33,098 nt of DNA from Prevotella sp. (lineage in GTDB: Bacteria; Bacteroidota; Bacteroidia; Bacteroidales; Bacteroidaceae). How positions within the stretch are numbered: the stretch's first letter is position 1; each line of letters opens with the position of its first letter. Under the pieces are notes generated by a model, which saw only the letters and a list, made by a program, of their open reading frames with translations, was not told the DNA's origin and made no database searches. The stretch is taken from contig JAILMS010000093.1 of the NCBI GenBank assembly GCA_024692385.1, positions 1-33,098 on the forward strand, in the 5' to 3' direction. Positions 7,612 to 16,145 of this stretch are shown piece by piece. The translations under genes and the position numbers were made by a program.

Positions 7612-8418
7612 GTGGAACTTAGGATTCTCTACACCATGTGCTGACTTACTCTCCAGCACGGTCATCGGTGAGTACTTACAGTACAAACCAAAACCATCAG
7701 ACTTCAGGATGCCCATGAAGTCGACAGTTACAGGGCGCTGACCTATTTCCTTAATGCCCTGCTCCCAATTGATATCATCATCGGTCCACTCATTGTTGAT
7801 GCGACCGCGAAGATTGAAGTTCACCACAGGACCCAGCGAGAAGCTGCTCTTACTCTTCTTGCCAAACTTCTGAGTGAACAGGAAAGGTACAGACAGGCTG
7901 AAGATATCAATACATGAGCTGGTCTTCGAATAATTAGCGAGATAGTCGCCAAAGGTAACGATACCATCCGCATTCTTTCTTATCTCATTACCTCTGGGCA
8001 CCGTATAGCTACGCCAGTTGCACCACAGACCAACAGAATAGGTCTGCAGGCCCTTCTTCGGGGTGTAGCAGTAGCGCAGACCAATCATCCACTCAGGTGA
8101 TCTGAAAGTGGCAAAGCCATGACCCTGAGGGGTATTGGTAGGAGCTGTCCAACCATAACCGAGATCGAGCACCAGCTTATTATCGTCGTCCGTGACAGTC
8201 TTCTTAATAATCGTTGAGGTAGATTTGCTGATAGTTACCTTTGACACATAGTGAATACTCTCACCATCTTTTTTACTGGTAACCTTAATCGTCTGTACGG
8301 AATCGTTGGTCATCACCGTCACCTTGGTAGGATTATAGTATACCACCGTATCATTCATCTCCGTAGCGTTTACCATTGTGCAAACGGCCAATGCCATCAG
8401 CAGGAAATATTTTCTCAT
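7585..8418 (-). CDS. Putative outer-membrane beta-barrel protein, uncharacterised
   Basis: 277 aa with a signal peptide (MRKYFLLMALAVCTMVNA). A Thr/Lys/Ser-rich region (about 20-80) is followed by alternating amphipathic stretches that look like beta-strands (LVLDLGYGWTAP, EWMIGLRYCYTP, YSVGLWCNWRSY, SLSVPFLFTQKFG, SFSLGPVVNF, GFGLYCKYSP). It ends in FHSLSFGLFF, with the terminal aromatic expected of BAM-inserted barrels. I do not recognise a specific family; it resembles the small PorT/OmpW-like outer-membrane proteins common in Bacteroidales. The gene has its own TACCTTTG box upstream and overlaps xseB tail to tail by 27 bp. Its role is unknown. Confidence 0.75.
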   Translation of the reverse strand: MRKYFLLMALAVCTMVNATEMNDTVVYYNPTKVTVMTNDSVQTIKVTSKKDGESIHYVSKVTISKSTSTIIKKTVTDDDNKLVLDLGYGWTAPTNTPQGHGFATFRSPEWMIGLRYCYTPKKGLQTYSVGLWCNWRSYTVPRGNEIRKNADGIVTFGDYLANYSKTSSCIDIFSLSVPFLFTQKFGKKSKSSFSLGPVVNFNLRGRINNEWTDDDINWEQGIKEIGQRPVTVDFMGILKSDGFGLYCKYSPMTVLESKSAHGVENPKFHSLSFGLFF

Positions 8419-8467
8419 ACTCTCTTGTTTTGTTAATACGTTGAATATCTATTCAGTTTTTCGGCTG

Positions 8468-8475
8468 CAAAGGTA
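8468..8475 (-). promoter_or_regulatory. -7 box for the outer-membrane-like gene
   Basis: TACCTTTG on the minus strand, about 50 bp before the ATG at 8418. The -33 position is poor (TGTG), so only the -7 element is called. Confidence 0.55.
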
Positions 8476-8514
8476 TACAAAAAACTACACACGACACACT
8501 TTTCAGAGGAAATT

Positions 8515-8546
8515 CTTGCACAAATGACAGATTTTGATTACTTTTG
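8515..8546 (+). promoter_or_regulatory. Promoter of ilvE
   Basis: CTTG (8515-8518), a 20-bp spacer, then TACTTTTG (8539-8546). It overlaps the ORF-track start of ilvE (8534), showing that the real start is the later ATG at 8588. Confidence 0.68.
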
Positions 8547-8587
8547 CCAGCAATTTGATACAAAGAACAACAAAAACAGAGACCATT

Positions 8588-9604
8588 ATGAAGAATTTAG
8601 ATTGGGCTAGTTTGTCGTTCGGTTACATGAAGACCGACTACAACGTACGCTGTTACTATCGTGACGGTAAGTGGGGCGAGATAGAAGTTTGCTCCGACGA
8701 GTATCTGAAAATGCATATGGCAGCGACCTGTCTGCACTACGGTCAGGAGGCTTTCGAAGGACTGAAGGCATATCGCTGCAAGGATGGTAAGGTACGCATT
8801 TTCCGTGTCGATGAGAATGCAGCCCGCCTGCAATCAACCTGTCGTGGCATTATGATGCCTGAGGTTAGCACCGAGCTCTTCACCGAGATGGTCAAGAAGG
8901 TGGTACGCCTGAATCAGGAGTGGATTCCTACCTACGAGAGTGGTGCCACGCTCTATATCCGTCCGCTGCTCATCGGTACCAGTGCACAGGTTGGTGTACA
9001 TCCCGCTAAGGAATACTGCTTCCTCATCTTCGTTACTCCCGTAGGACCGTACTTCAAGGGCGGCTTCTCCAGCAATCCTTACGTTATCGTACGCGACTAC
9101 GACCGTTCAGCACCTCTTGGTACTGGTAAATATAAGGTGGGCGGTAACTACGCTGCTTCTCTCTTCGCCAACAACCTGGCACACGAGAAGGGCTACGCCT
9201 GCGAGTTCTACCTTGACGCCAAGGAGAAGAAGTATATCGACGAATGTGGTGCCGCCAATTTCTTTGGCATCAAGAACAACACCTACATCACTCCAAAGTC
9301 AACCTCTATCCTACCCTCTATCACCAACAAGTCACTGATGCAGGTAGCAGAGGATCTGGGTATGAAGGTGGAGCGTCGTCCTATTGCCGAGGAAGAGCTG
9401 GAGACCTTTGAAGAGGCAGGAGCTTGCGGTACAGCAGCCGTTATCTCACCAATCTCTTATATTGACGACCTCGACACTGGCAAGCGCTATAGCTTTGGCG
9501 ACAAGCCCGGTCCCGTATCGAAAAAGCTTTTCGACACATTGCGCGGCATCCAGTATGGCGAGATTGAAGACAAGCACGGTTGGACAACCGTTGTTATTGA
9601 ATAA
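8588..9604 (+). CDS. ilvE: Branched-chain amino acid aminotransferase
   Basis: PLP-dependent fold-IV transaminase catalysing the last step of Val, Leu and Ile synthesis with glutamate as donor. From ATG 8588 it is 338 aa, the size of the BCAT group II (eukaryote-like) enzymes. Landmarks are YGQEAFEGLKAYR, the YIRPLL strand, K183 in KYKVGGNYAAS as the Schiff-base lysine, and EAGACGTAAVISPI at the phosphate-binding end. The upstream ORF-track Met (8534) lies in the promoter and would add an unlikely 18-residue leader. trmB follows after 12 bp in the same direction and the pair ends at a strong terminator, so they appear cotranscribed. No other ilv or leu genes are near. Confidence 0.95.
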   Translation: MKNLDWASLSFGYMKTDYNVRCYYRDGKWGEIEVCSDEYLKMHMAATCLHYGQEAFEGLKAYRCKDGKVRIFRVDENAARLQSTCRGIMMPEVSTELFTEMVKKVVRLNQEWIPTYESGATLYIRPLLIGTSAQVGVHPAKEYCFLIFVTPVGPYFKGGFSSNPYVIVRDYDRSAPLGTGKYKVGGNYAASLFANNLAHEKGYACEFYLDAKEKKYIDECGAANFFGIKNNTYITPKSTSILPSITNKSLMQVAEDLGMKVERRPIAEEELETFEEAGACGTAAVISPISYIDDLDTGKRYSFGDKPGPVSKKLFDTLRGIQYGEIEDKHGWTTVVIE

Positions 9605-9616
9605 CGGTTATTGCTA

Positions 9617-10387
9617 ATGGGAAAAGGCAAACTGGCGAAATTCGCCGACATGGAAAGATATGAGAACGTGTTCCAGTACCCTTATTCGGTAGTGGAGCAT
9701 GTTCCTTTTGAGATGCGAGGTCACTGGCATGAGCAGTACTTCCACAACGGCAACCCCATCGTCTTGGAGTTGGGCTGTGGTAAAGGCGAGTATACCGTTG
9801 GCCTGGCCAAGAAGTACCCTAATATCAACTTTATCGGTGTGGACATCAAGGGTGCACGCATGTGGACAGGAGCCACACAGGCCGTCAACGAAGGGCTGAA
9901 GAATGTAGCCTTTTTGCGCACCAATATCGAGATTATAGAGCGCTTCTTCGCCCCTGGTGAGGTACAGGAGATATGGCTTACCTTCTCTGACCCTCAGATG
10001 AAGAACCCACGCAAGCGTCTCACGTCGACATGGTTTATGAACCGCTATCGTAAGTTCCTTATCAACGATGGCATCATCCACCTGAAGACCGACTCTAACT
10101 TTCTCTTCACATACACCACCTACATGGTGGAGAAGAACAGCCTACCCATAGAGGTAAAAACGACCGACTTATATGCTGAAGCAGAAGGCAACTCATTACT
10201 GCAAGAGGCAGCATCCATTCAGACCTACTACGAGTCTATGTGGATTGAGCGCGGCCTGAATATCAAGTATATGAGGTTCCATCTGCCTCAGGAGGGCACT
10301 CTTGAAGAGCCCGACGTAGAGATTGAGCTCGACGACTACCGCTCTTATCACCGCGACAAACGCAGTTCTAAAGACAAAGCGAAATAG
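9617..10387 (+). CDS. trmB: tRNA (guanine-N7-)-methyltransferase
   Basis: SAM-dependent enzyme forming m7G46 in the variable loop of tRNAs. The SAM-binding motif [11 protein letters not shown] is near residue 50, followed by [11 protein letters not shown]. The substrate-side motif [15 protein letters not shown] corresponds to the FPDPWPKxRHxKRR segment of TrmB. At 256 aa it is slightly longer than E. coli TrmB, with a basic C-terminal tail ([12 protein letters not shown]). The ORF-track TTG at 9611 is replaced by ATG 9617, two codons later. Confidence 0.94.
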   Translation: MGKGKLAKFADMERYENVFQYPYSVVEHVPFEMRGHWHEQYFHNGNPIVLELGCGKGEYTVGLAKKYPNINFIGVDIKGARMWTGATQAVNEGLKNVAFLRTNIEIIERFFAPGEVQEIWLTFSDPQMKNPRKRLTSTWFMNRYRKFLINDGIIHLKTDSNFLFTYTTYMVEKNSLPIEVKTTDLYAEAEGNSLLQEAASIQTYYESMWIERGLNIKYMRFHLPQEGTLEEPDVEIELDDYRSYHRDKRSSKDKAK

Positions 10388-10392
10388 GACAT

Positions 10393-10427
10393 AAAAAGCG
10401 CTAAGCAAATGGGCTCAGCGCTTTTTT
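10393..10427 (+). terminator. Intrinsic terminator after trmB
   Basis: AAAAAGCGCTAAGC, a short loop, then GCTCAGCGCTTTTTT: a ten-base GC-rich stem with one mismatch, flanked by A and T runs. With A and T runs on both sides it can serve the convergent phosphatase gene too. Confidence 0.88.
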
Positions 10428-10431
10428 ATTT

Positions 10432-11199
10432 CTACTTCCTCGCTTTCTTGTAAGCCTTCAGCTCTGCAGGCGTTGCAATACCAGCTTTGCAGCGGTATTC
10501 CAGTCGTGCCAGACGCATCTGTTCTAGGAAGCGCTCACTGGTGTGCAAACGTGCATAGGCGGCAGAAGCAGCCAGGCGACCAGCATCGACGTCGCTCTGC
10601 CAGTGGGCACCAACGATGATGCGGCTCTCGCCATACATATAGCCACGAGCCAGGAGGGTGTCGGCACGGTCAGGATTGATCTCCGACAGCAACAGCGCTG
10701 AGCTCCAGCCAAGGATGGTGTGGCCAGAGGGGTAAGAGCCATTCTTACGCAATGAGGGCTCGTCCTGGGGATAGAGCGTAGGCTCGTGCATTCGCATGAA
10801 GGGGCGACGGCGCATGTAGTACTTCTTGGGGATTCTGCAGATGCTATCGCATGTGGCTGTGCCATTGCGCAGCACCTTATAAATCTCTGGGGTTTCCTCC
10901 TTCGAGATCTTCATGCCGAAAGGCTCGCTGAACTCACGGATGATACAGTCGAGACCATACTCTGCATCACGGATGGCAATAGCGGCACGCTCCTTGTTCT
11001 GGCGCATCTGCTTGCCCCACATATACTGCATGATATCATAGGTAAAGTGGGCACCGACAGTGTCGGGAGGAGCAGGACACCACTTCAGCATGTCGGGCAT
11101 CTCCTCGGAGGTGAAATACGCTTCTACATCACTCTGTGCCTGTGCACAAACGGCAGTCATCGTCATGACAGCCATCATCATCATCTTTTTCATCTTCAT
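10432..11199 (-). CDS. Class A (PAP2-type) acid phosphatase, periplasmic
   Basis: Non-specific acid phosphatase of the PhoN/PhoC class, 255 aa. A Met-rich signal peptide (MKMKKMMMMAVMTMTAVCAQA) leads to a mature domain with the three-part signature KxxxxxxRP (KKYYMRRRP), PSGH (SYPSGHT) and SRxxxxxHxxxD (SRIIVGAHWQSDVD). It releases phosphate from organic monoesters in the periplasm through a phosphohistidine intermediate. The ORF-track start at 11319 runs into the upstream gene; ATG 11199 gives a proper signal peptide and leaves a 25-bp gap. The porin-like gene just upstream suggests a joint phosphate-uptake function, but that gene is frameshifted. Start and family are well supported; substrate range is not. 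Confidence 0.9.
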   Translation of the reverse strand: MKMKKMMMMAVMTMTAVCAQAQSDVEAYFTSEEMPDMLKWCPAPPDTVGAHFTYDIMQYMWGKQMRQNKERAAIAIRDAEYGLDCIIREFSEPFGMKISKEETPEIYKVLRNGTATCDSICRIPKKYYMRRRPFMRMHEPTLYPQDEPSLRKNGSYPSGHTILGWSSALLLSEINPDRADTLLARGYMYGESRIIVGAHWQSDVDAGRLAASAAYARLHTSERFLEQMRLARLEYRCKAGIATPAELKAYKKARK

Positions 11200-11224
11200 A
11201 ATAACCTCTATTTTATGTACTGTT

Positions 11225-12117
11225 CTAAAATTGCACTTGCAGGCGCGTCTCAAAAATGCTGACCTCATTGTCGGCAAAGCCGCTACGATTGGTAACCTTC
11301 CTCCACGAGCCACGAACACGCCATATCATATACTTATTGATGTAGTAGTCGTAGCAGAGCGCCCAGTCATTGAGGTAACCGCCATAGACGCCCGCACTGG
11401 CATCCGACAGCGACGTGTAGTTATACTGTAGACAGAGTTCCATATTACCGGCATCAGGGGTAGCGATGCCAACGTCGGTCATGGTGTATTTGTAATGACG
11501 TCCCTTGAGCAGACCACGCAGGGTGACATAAGCGCCACTGCCTCGGAAGGCTGTCAGCCCATTGTCGCGCGAGATGCTGTTGTAGAAATACTGTCCTATC
11601 ACGGCAAATCGTCCAAAAGACCAGAGGATTTCAGGCGAGAACTTGTACATCACCTTCGCATCCGTCACAACAGCCTGTTGCGAGTTGACCTTAGCCACAC
11701 GGGTAGGCCAGTGCGTGCTGAGCGTGAACTGCTTGTGGCTGAGCGAGTCGGCAGTATTGTAGCGAGGAACTGGTACAGCTCTGATAGCCATACTGGTGGA
11801 TGAAATAGCCACCACGAAAAAAAATTCTGCTTATCAAGGTCGTACTGTATGAAGACATCCTTCATATTCACTTTACCATAGGCAAAACCCATGTCAATCT
11901 TTCCTTTCCACTGACCATAGGTAAAGCCGACGCCGAGGCGCATATCAGGGGTACCCACCCCACTCTTCAGCTGGTCTTCCTGCTGCTGGCCATGGATGTA
12001 GGCCGCATCAAAGAGAATGCGCCCTGAGGGTTTCACCTTCAGTTCGGGTTCTTGTGCATTGGAACTAATAGCCGCTACCAATATCATCATCCACACTACA
12101 ATTCGTAATCTCATCAT
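11225..12117 (-). pseudogene. Frameshifted porin-like outer-membrane protein gene
   Basis: Two ORF-track pieces (11665-12117 and 11225-11815) belong to one gene. The first has a signal peptide (ending SSNAQ) and porin-like strands (GRILFDAAYIHG, MRLGVGFTYGQWKGKIDMGFAYG, DVFIQYDL). The second continues with barrel strands (FGRFAVIGQYFYN, GAYVTLRGLL, MELCLQYNYTSL, VSIFETRLQVQF) and ends in Phe, as barrels do. Frame is lost at a run of eight T (coding strand, 11817-11824). Removing one T gives RGGYFIHQYGYQ, which looks like the normal porin continuation, but that frame stops soon after, so a second shift near 11760 is needed. It resembles phosphate-selective porin O/P-type proteins. It may be a true pseudogene, an assembly or sequencing error, or slippage. 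The acid phosphatase gene follows 25 bp downstream. Confidence 0.7.
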
Positions 12118-12199
12118 ATTTTGTTTATTTTGTTAAGATCATTATTCGAGCGTAAAAATAAGGTATTTTTTTCAAAAAGCAAAACAGATGGCAAAATAA

Positions 12200-12230
12200 T
12201 TGGCATTTCCCCCTTTTATTTGTACCTTTG
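12200..12230 (+). promoter_or_regulatory. Promoter of mrp
   Basis: TTGG (12200-12203), a 19-bp spacer, then TACCTTTG (12223-12230). The ORF-track start codon TTG (12228) is the end of this box, so translation must start downstream. Confidence 0.72.
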
Positions 12231-12251
12231 CAGCATAAAACTAAGATGATA

Positions 12252-13349
12252 ATGGCATTATATCCGAAATTAATTATGGACGCGCTGGCTACGGTGACGT
12301 ATGCTGGTACAAAGAAAAACCTGGTAGAAAGCGAGATGGTGGCTGACCAGCCTGCCATCAATGGCAATAAAGTAACTGTCGTGCTGGAATTCCCACGCGA
12401 CACTGATCCTTTCCTCAAGTCGACCGTAAAGGCGGCAGAGGCAGCTATCAAATATCACTGTGGCAAGGATGTGGAAGTGGAGATACAGACGGAATTCAAG
12501 TCGAAGCCACGCCCAGAGGTAGGCAAACTGCTGCCACAGGTAAAGAACATCATTGCCGTCAGTTCTGGCAAGGGCGGTGTGGGCAAGAGCACCGTATCAG
12601 CCAACTTGGCTATCGCACTGGCCCGTCTGGGATATAAGGTCGGTCTGCTGGACTGCGACATCTTCGGTCCCTCAATGCCCAAGATGTTCCATGTAGAGGA
12701 TGCACGCCCCTACGCTGTAGAGGTGGACGGAAGACAACTCATTGAGCCCATCGAGGCCTATGGCGTGAAGATGCTGTCAATAGGTTTCTTCGTGAATCCC
12801 GACACGGCAACACTGTGGCGTGGCGGTATGGCGACGAATGCCCTGAAACAACTCATCGCTGACGCCAACTGGGGTGAACTGGACTACTTTATCCTCGATA
12901 CACCTCCTGGCACCTCAGATATACACTTGACACTGCTGCAGACGCTGGCCATCACGGGATCCGTCATCGTATCAACTCCTCAACAGGTGGCACTGGCCGA
13001 TGCTCGCAAGGGTATCGACATGTATCGTAACGACAAGGTGAACGTGCCCATCCTCGGACTCATTGAGAACATGGCATGGTTTACACCTGCCGAACTGCCC
13101 GAGAACAAATACTACATCTTCGGCAAAGAAGGCTGCAAACAGCTGGCTGAAGAGATGCAGGTACCCCTCTTAGCACAAATTCCTCTGGTTCAAGGCATCT
13201 GCGACAGTGGTGACAAAGGCGAACCTGCCGCGCTGAATAGCGAGACCGCTACAGGACTGGCCTTTATCAACTTGGCACAAGCTGTAGTGACTGTAGTAAA
13301 CCGTCGCAACAAGGAACAGCCTGCTACGAAAATCGTAGGTATGAAATAA
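12252..13349 (+). CDS. mrp: Mrp/ApbC-family P-loop ATPase (Fe-S carrier family), CxxC-less
   Basis: ParA/MinD-like ATPase of the Mrp/Nbp35 family, which carries and transfers iron-sulfur clusters in the cytoplasm. Residues about 1-95 form a MIP18/DUF59-type domain (ALYPKLIMDALATV). The deviant Walker A is SSGKGGVGKST, then LLDCDIFGPSMPKM and DTPPGTSDIHLTL. At 365 aa it is full length. In canonical members a CxxC follows ENM (for example ENMSxxxCxxC); here the segment reads ENMAWFTPAELPENK and no CxxC occurs anywhere. I recall the same sequence type in other Bacteroidota. ATG 12246 or 12252 are both possible; 12252 gives the usual MxLYPKL start. It stops 2 bp from the end of the convergent kinase gene. 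Confidence 0.9.
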   Translation: MALYPKLIMDALATVTYAGTKKNLVESEMVADQPAINGNKVTVVLEFPRDTDPFLKSTVKAAEAAIKYHCGKDVEVEIQTEFKSKPRPEVGKLLPQVKNIIAVSSGKGGVGKSTVSANLAIALARLGYKVGLLDCDIFGPSMPKMFHVEDARPYAVEVDGRQLIEPIEAYGVKMLSIGFFVNPDTATLWRGGMATNALKQLIADANWGELDYFILDTPPGTSDIHLTLLQTLAITGSVIVSTPQQVALADARKGIDMYRNDKVNVPILGLIENMAWFTPAELPENKYYIFGKEGCKQLAEEMQVPLLAQIPLVQGICDSGDKGEPAALNSETATGLAFINLAQAVVTVVNRRNKEQPATKIVGMK

Positions 13350-13368
13350 CGTCAGCCCTGACTGACGT
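13349..13368. other. Perfect 7-bp inverted repeat between mrp and the kinase operon
   Basis: ACGTCAG-CCCTGA-CTGACGT spans the convergent stop codons of mrp and the last kinase gene. It could slow or end transcription from both sides, but no T run follows, so it is not called a standard terminator. Confidence 0.45.
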
Positions 13369-16126
13369 CAATCGGTACCCAAAACCAGAAGGTAGAGCCA
13401 TGACCCTCGCCTTCTGAGGTGACACCAATGCGACCACCACACTTGTCGACAATGGCCTTACAGATGGCAAGGCCAAGACCTGTACCCTGTACGAAATCGT
13501 TCAGTTTGACAAAACGCTCAAAAACGGAAGCCTGCTTCTCCTTAGGGATGCCCACACCGGTATCTTCACAGAAGAAGCAGAGCCCGTCACGGCGTTGTCC
13601 ATTAATCTCACGCGACTCCTTGCGGTAGCCCACACGGATATGTCCCTTTTTGGTGTACTTGACGGCATTGGTAACGAAATTGGTCAGCAACTGCTGGAGG
13701 CGTCCCTTATCCATCATCACGGGCAACGAGTCGTAAGGATTATCTTTCAGGAACTTGACATCAGCATTCTGCACGCGCTGCTCCAGCGTCTGACAGATAT
13801 CGTTGAAGACAGGAGGCAAGTCGATTGATGTCCGCTCAATAGCAATAGCCTGTCCCATGCTGCTGGCTTCCAGAATATCGTTAATCAGTCGCAGCAGCAT
13901 GTCGCAGTTGTTACGAATGATACGTATGAACTCTTTACGCTCGTCAGGAGTATCAATCATCTGTAGCAGGTCGCTAAAGCCCACAATGGCATTGAGCGGC
14001 GTACGGATTTCATGCGTCATATTGGCTAGGAAGGCACTCTTCAAACGTCCTGAATCCTGAGCACGCGCCGTCTCCTCACGGAGTTTCTTCTGGGCAAGCA
14101 TCAAATCACTGACATCACGCACCAATCCAAAATATTCCTTGGAATGGCCCTCCTCGTCAGTAATAGGAATACCCGTAATAGCATACCATGTCAGCTCACT
14201 GGTAACAGGGGTATAGTTGAACTCGTGAATCACATTAAAGGGTTTTCCATTCAATACCAAGTCTTGGAAAACCTGCTCGGCTTCCTGGCGATGCTCAGCA
14301 GCCATGCCTGCCAGATAGTCCTCTAAGGATACTGAGTATTCTGTCTGACGCAAGCTACGCGTGAAGCGGATAATGCGCTCAAAAGTATTGAAGGTCCATA
14401 CATACATATTGCTCTCCTCCAACAGGTAGCGCAAGCGTTCCTCATAGCGGTTGATGGCATTATGCGTCTCTTTGAGCTGGCGCTCATGCTCACGCTGTTT
14501 CATATACATATCACGCTCAGCAGAAACATCACGGGAGGTGAGAATATAGTAAACCAGACGTCCCGTTTCATCGGTAATAGGCACAACACGCGTTTCAACA
14601 TACTTATCAACGCCCCAATTTGGATAACACATGTGTCCACTGGCATGGAAAGTACCCAAATGATTCTGGGCAGCATATTCCTTAAAGAACGGATCATCCA
14701 AGAACGACGTTTCGCGGAAATGGCGCTCACGTTCGGGAGTTAACTCCAGCAACTCGCGCATACGATGATTCATATGAATCACAAAACCATTGGCATCATG
14801 GAACGACATCGCCATCATGTTCGTCTCGAAGACCTTCATATATCTATCAGCCAGTTCCTGATTGCTACGCTCCTCTTCCAGGTCCTTGGTAATATCCTTG
14901 ATGGTATGCAAGATATAGCGAGGTATGCCATTCTCTCGTTCCAAGACAGCACCACCCACGAAGGTTCTCCAACAGGGTTTATCAATAGTACCAGCATTAT
15001 AACGGCGCTGCAAGTTCCATGTCTCACAATCGCCACGCTTCATGCAGTCAACATGCATACGGAACTCCTCACGCTCATCAGGGGCTATGCGCTCGATCAA
15101 CTCTTCCATAGCCATACCACCGACTGGCAACAAATCACCATGGATATTCTTGACAATGCCAAGAACAATGTCATATTCGAGCACAAAATAGTCATCCATA
15201 TCAAGAGCCTGTGCCATGATACTGTTCAACTCAGTATTACGACGTATGGAGGCGTTGACACGCTGAGAGAGAAGGTGAGCAGCAAAGAATACGACGAGAC
15301 CTGCCAAAGCCAGACCTATCAGGATGAACGGAGCCAAGGGGGACTCGTTGTCGTGTTCACGCTCAGGATGGAACCACTTATCGTAGATGCGCTGCAAGTC
15401 ACCCGCCTGCTCCAAACGAGTATATTGGTCATCAATAGCATCAAGCAGATCCTTATTATAGCCAATAATGTGTAACTCGCCAGCAGGGATATCCTTCACA
15501 TCATCCAATATAAGGCTATCAATACCCAGCTCTTGAATTTTCTTCTCAAGAGGCATCTGTCCCCAGATGTAGTAGTCGCATTGATGGGCTCGCACACTGG
15601 TAAGGCCATCCTTGGGCGAAAAATACTTTACCTTAAAGGGGATACTATCCATTTCACTGACACGCAGGGCCGCATAGTCATTCTTCTTAACACCTACCCT
15701 GACGCCCTTGCCAATAGCATTGATACCAGCGAAGGGAGGAACATCAATGCGTCGGACTACACGAAGATTGTAGTAGTTGACATATTTCTTCGTTTGTATA
15801 AACGGCTCGTGCCTGTAGTAAATCGATAGTGCGTGGAGCAAGTCGGCCTTATGCTTGACAAACATGTCACTTGACGCCTGCCATTCCTGCATGACATACT
15901 TATGAGGAATCTCCAGACGATTGAGAATAATATCAAGGACTTCCACATTATAGCCTGCAGGTTGTCCATCACTGTCGAGAAACTCGAAAGGACGGAAGTC
16001 CCAGTCACAGGCAATAATCAACGGATGTTCTTCGGTATAGCCGTAAGAATCATTGGCAGCTACCTTTGTAGGTAGCACACCCATAAACAAAGCAATCAAT
16101 ATATATGTTATGATTGAGTTTTTCAT
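13352..16126 (-). CDS. Sensor histidine kinase K4: periplasmic SBP domain, multiple PAS, HisKA (His), HATPase
   Basis: BvgS-like sensor kinase of 924 aa. In order: signal peptide (ends TKVAA), periplasmic SBP_bac_3-type domain (about 33-253), one membrane segment (about 264-284), a degenerate PAS-like region, two clearer PAS domains, HisKA, HATPase_c. There is no receiver domain. The phosphoacceptor is intact: H705 in NMTHEIRTPL. The ATP site is intact: N-box NFVTNAVKYT, G1 EDTGVGIP, G2 GTGLGLAIC. The ORF-track TTG (16159) lies inside the upstream gene; ATG 16126 yields the signal peptide and a 19-bp gap. It is last in a four-kinase operon and is the His-bearing partner of K3. The SBP domain suggests a small-molecule signal, perhaps amino-acid-like, but the ligand is unknown, and no response regulator is encoded here. 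Confidence 0.92.
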   Translation of the reverse strand: MKNSIITYILIALFMGVLPTKVAANDSYGYTEEHPLIIACDWDFRPFEFLDSDGQPAGYNVEVLDIILNRLEIPHKYVMQEWQASSDMFVKHKADLLHALSIYYRHEPFIQTKKYVNYYNLRVVRRIDVPPFAGINAIGKGVRVGVKKNDYAALRVSEMDSIPFKVKYFSPKDGLTSVRAHQCDYYIWGQMPLEKKIQELGIDSLILDDVKDIPAGELHIIGYNKDLLDAIDDQYTRLEQAGDLQRIYDKWFHPEREHDNESPLAPFILIGLALAGLVVFFAAHLLSQRVNASIRRNTELNSIMAQALDMDDYFVLEYDIVLGIVKNIHGDLLPVGGMAMEELIERIAPDEREEFRMHVDCMKRGDCETWNLQRRYNAGTIDKPCWRTFVGGAVLERENGIPRYILHTIKDITKDLEEERSNQELADRYMKVFETNMMAMSFHDANGFVIHMNHRMRELLELTPERERHFRETSFLDDPFFKEYAAQNHLGTFHASGHMCYPNWGVDKYVETRVVPITDETGRLVYYILTSRDVSAERDMYMKQREHERQLKETHNAINRYEERLRYLLEESNMYVWTFNTFERIIRFTRSLRQTEYSVSLEDYLAGMAAEHRQEAEQVFQDLVLNGKPFNVIHEFNYTPVTSELTWYAITGIPITDEEGHSKEYFGLVRDVSDLMLAQKKLREETARAQDSGRLKSAFLANMTHEIRTPLNAIVGFSDLLQMIDTPDERKEFIRIIRNNCDMLLRLINDILEASSMGQAIAIERTSIDLPPVFNDICQTLEQRVQNADVKFLKDNPYDSLPVMMDKGRLQQLLTNFVTNAVKYTKKGHIRVGYRKESREINGQRRDGLCFFCEDTGVGIPKEKQASVFERFVKLNDFVQGTGLGLAICKAIVDKCGGRIGVTSEGEGHGSTFWFWVPIDVSQG

Positions 16127-16145
16127 TATTACTTTCTCCCCCCCT

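Noticed and set aside
10786-11262. 158-aa plus-strand ORF opposite the acid phosphatase
   Set aside because: Its His-rich end is the complement of the Met codons of the phosphatase signal peptide; it is not a real metal-binding protein.
12118-12199. Promoter for the porin-like gene on the minus strand
   Set aside because: No CAAAnnTA (TAnnTTTG on the minus strand) is found at a plausible distance; the A/T-rich stretch alone is not enough to call.
14765-15475. 236-aa plus-strand ORF inside kinase K4
   Set aside because: It lies opposite the SBP, membrane and PAS parts of K4, which are clearly the coding strand.
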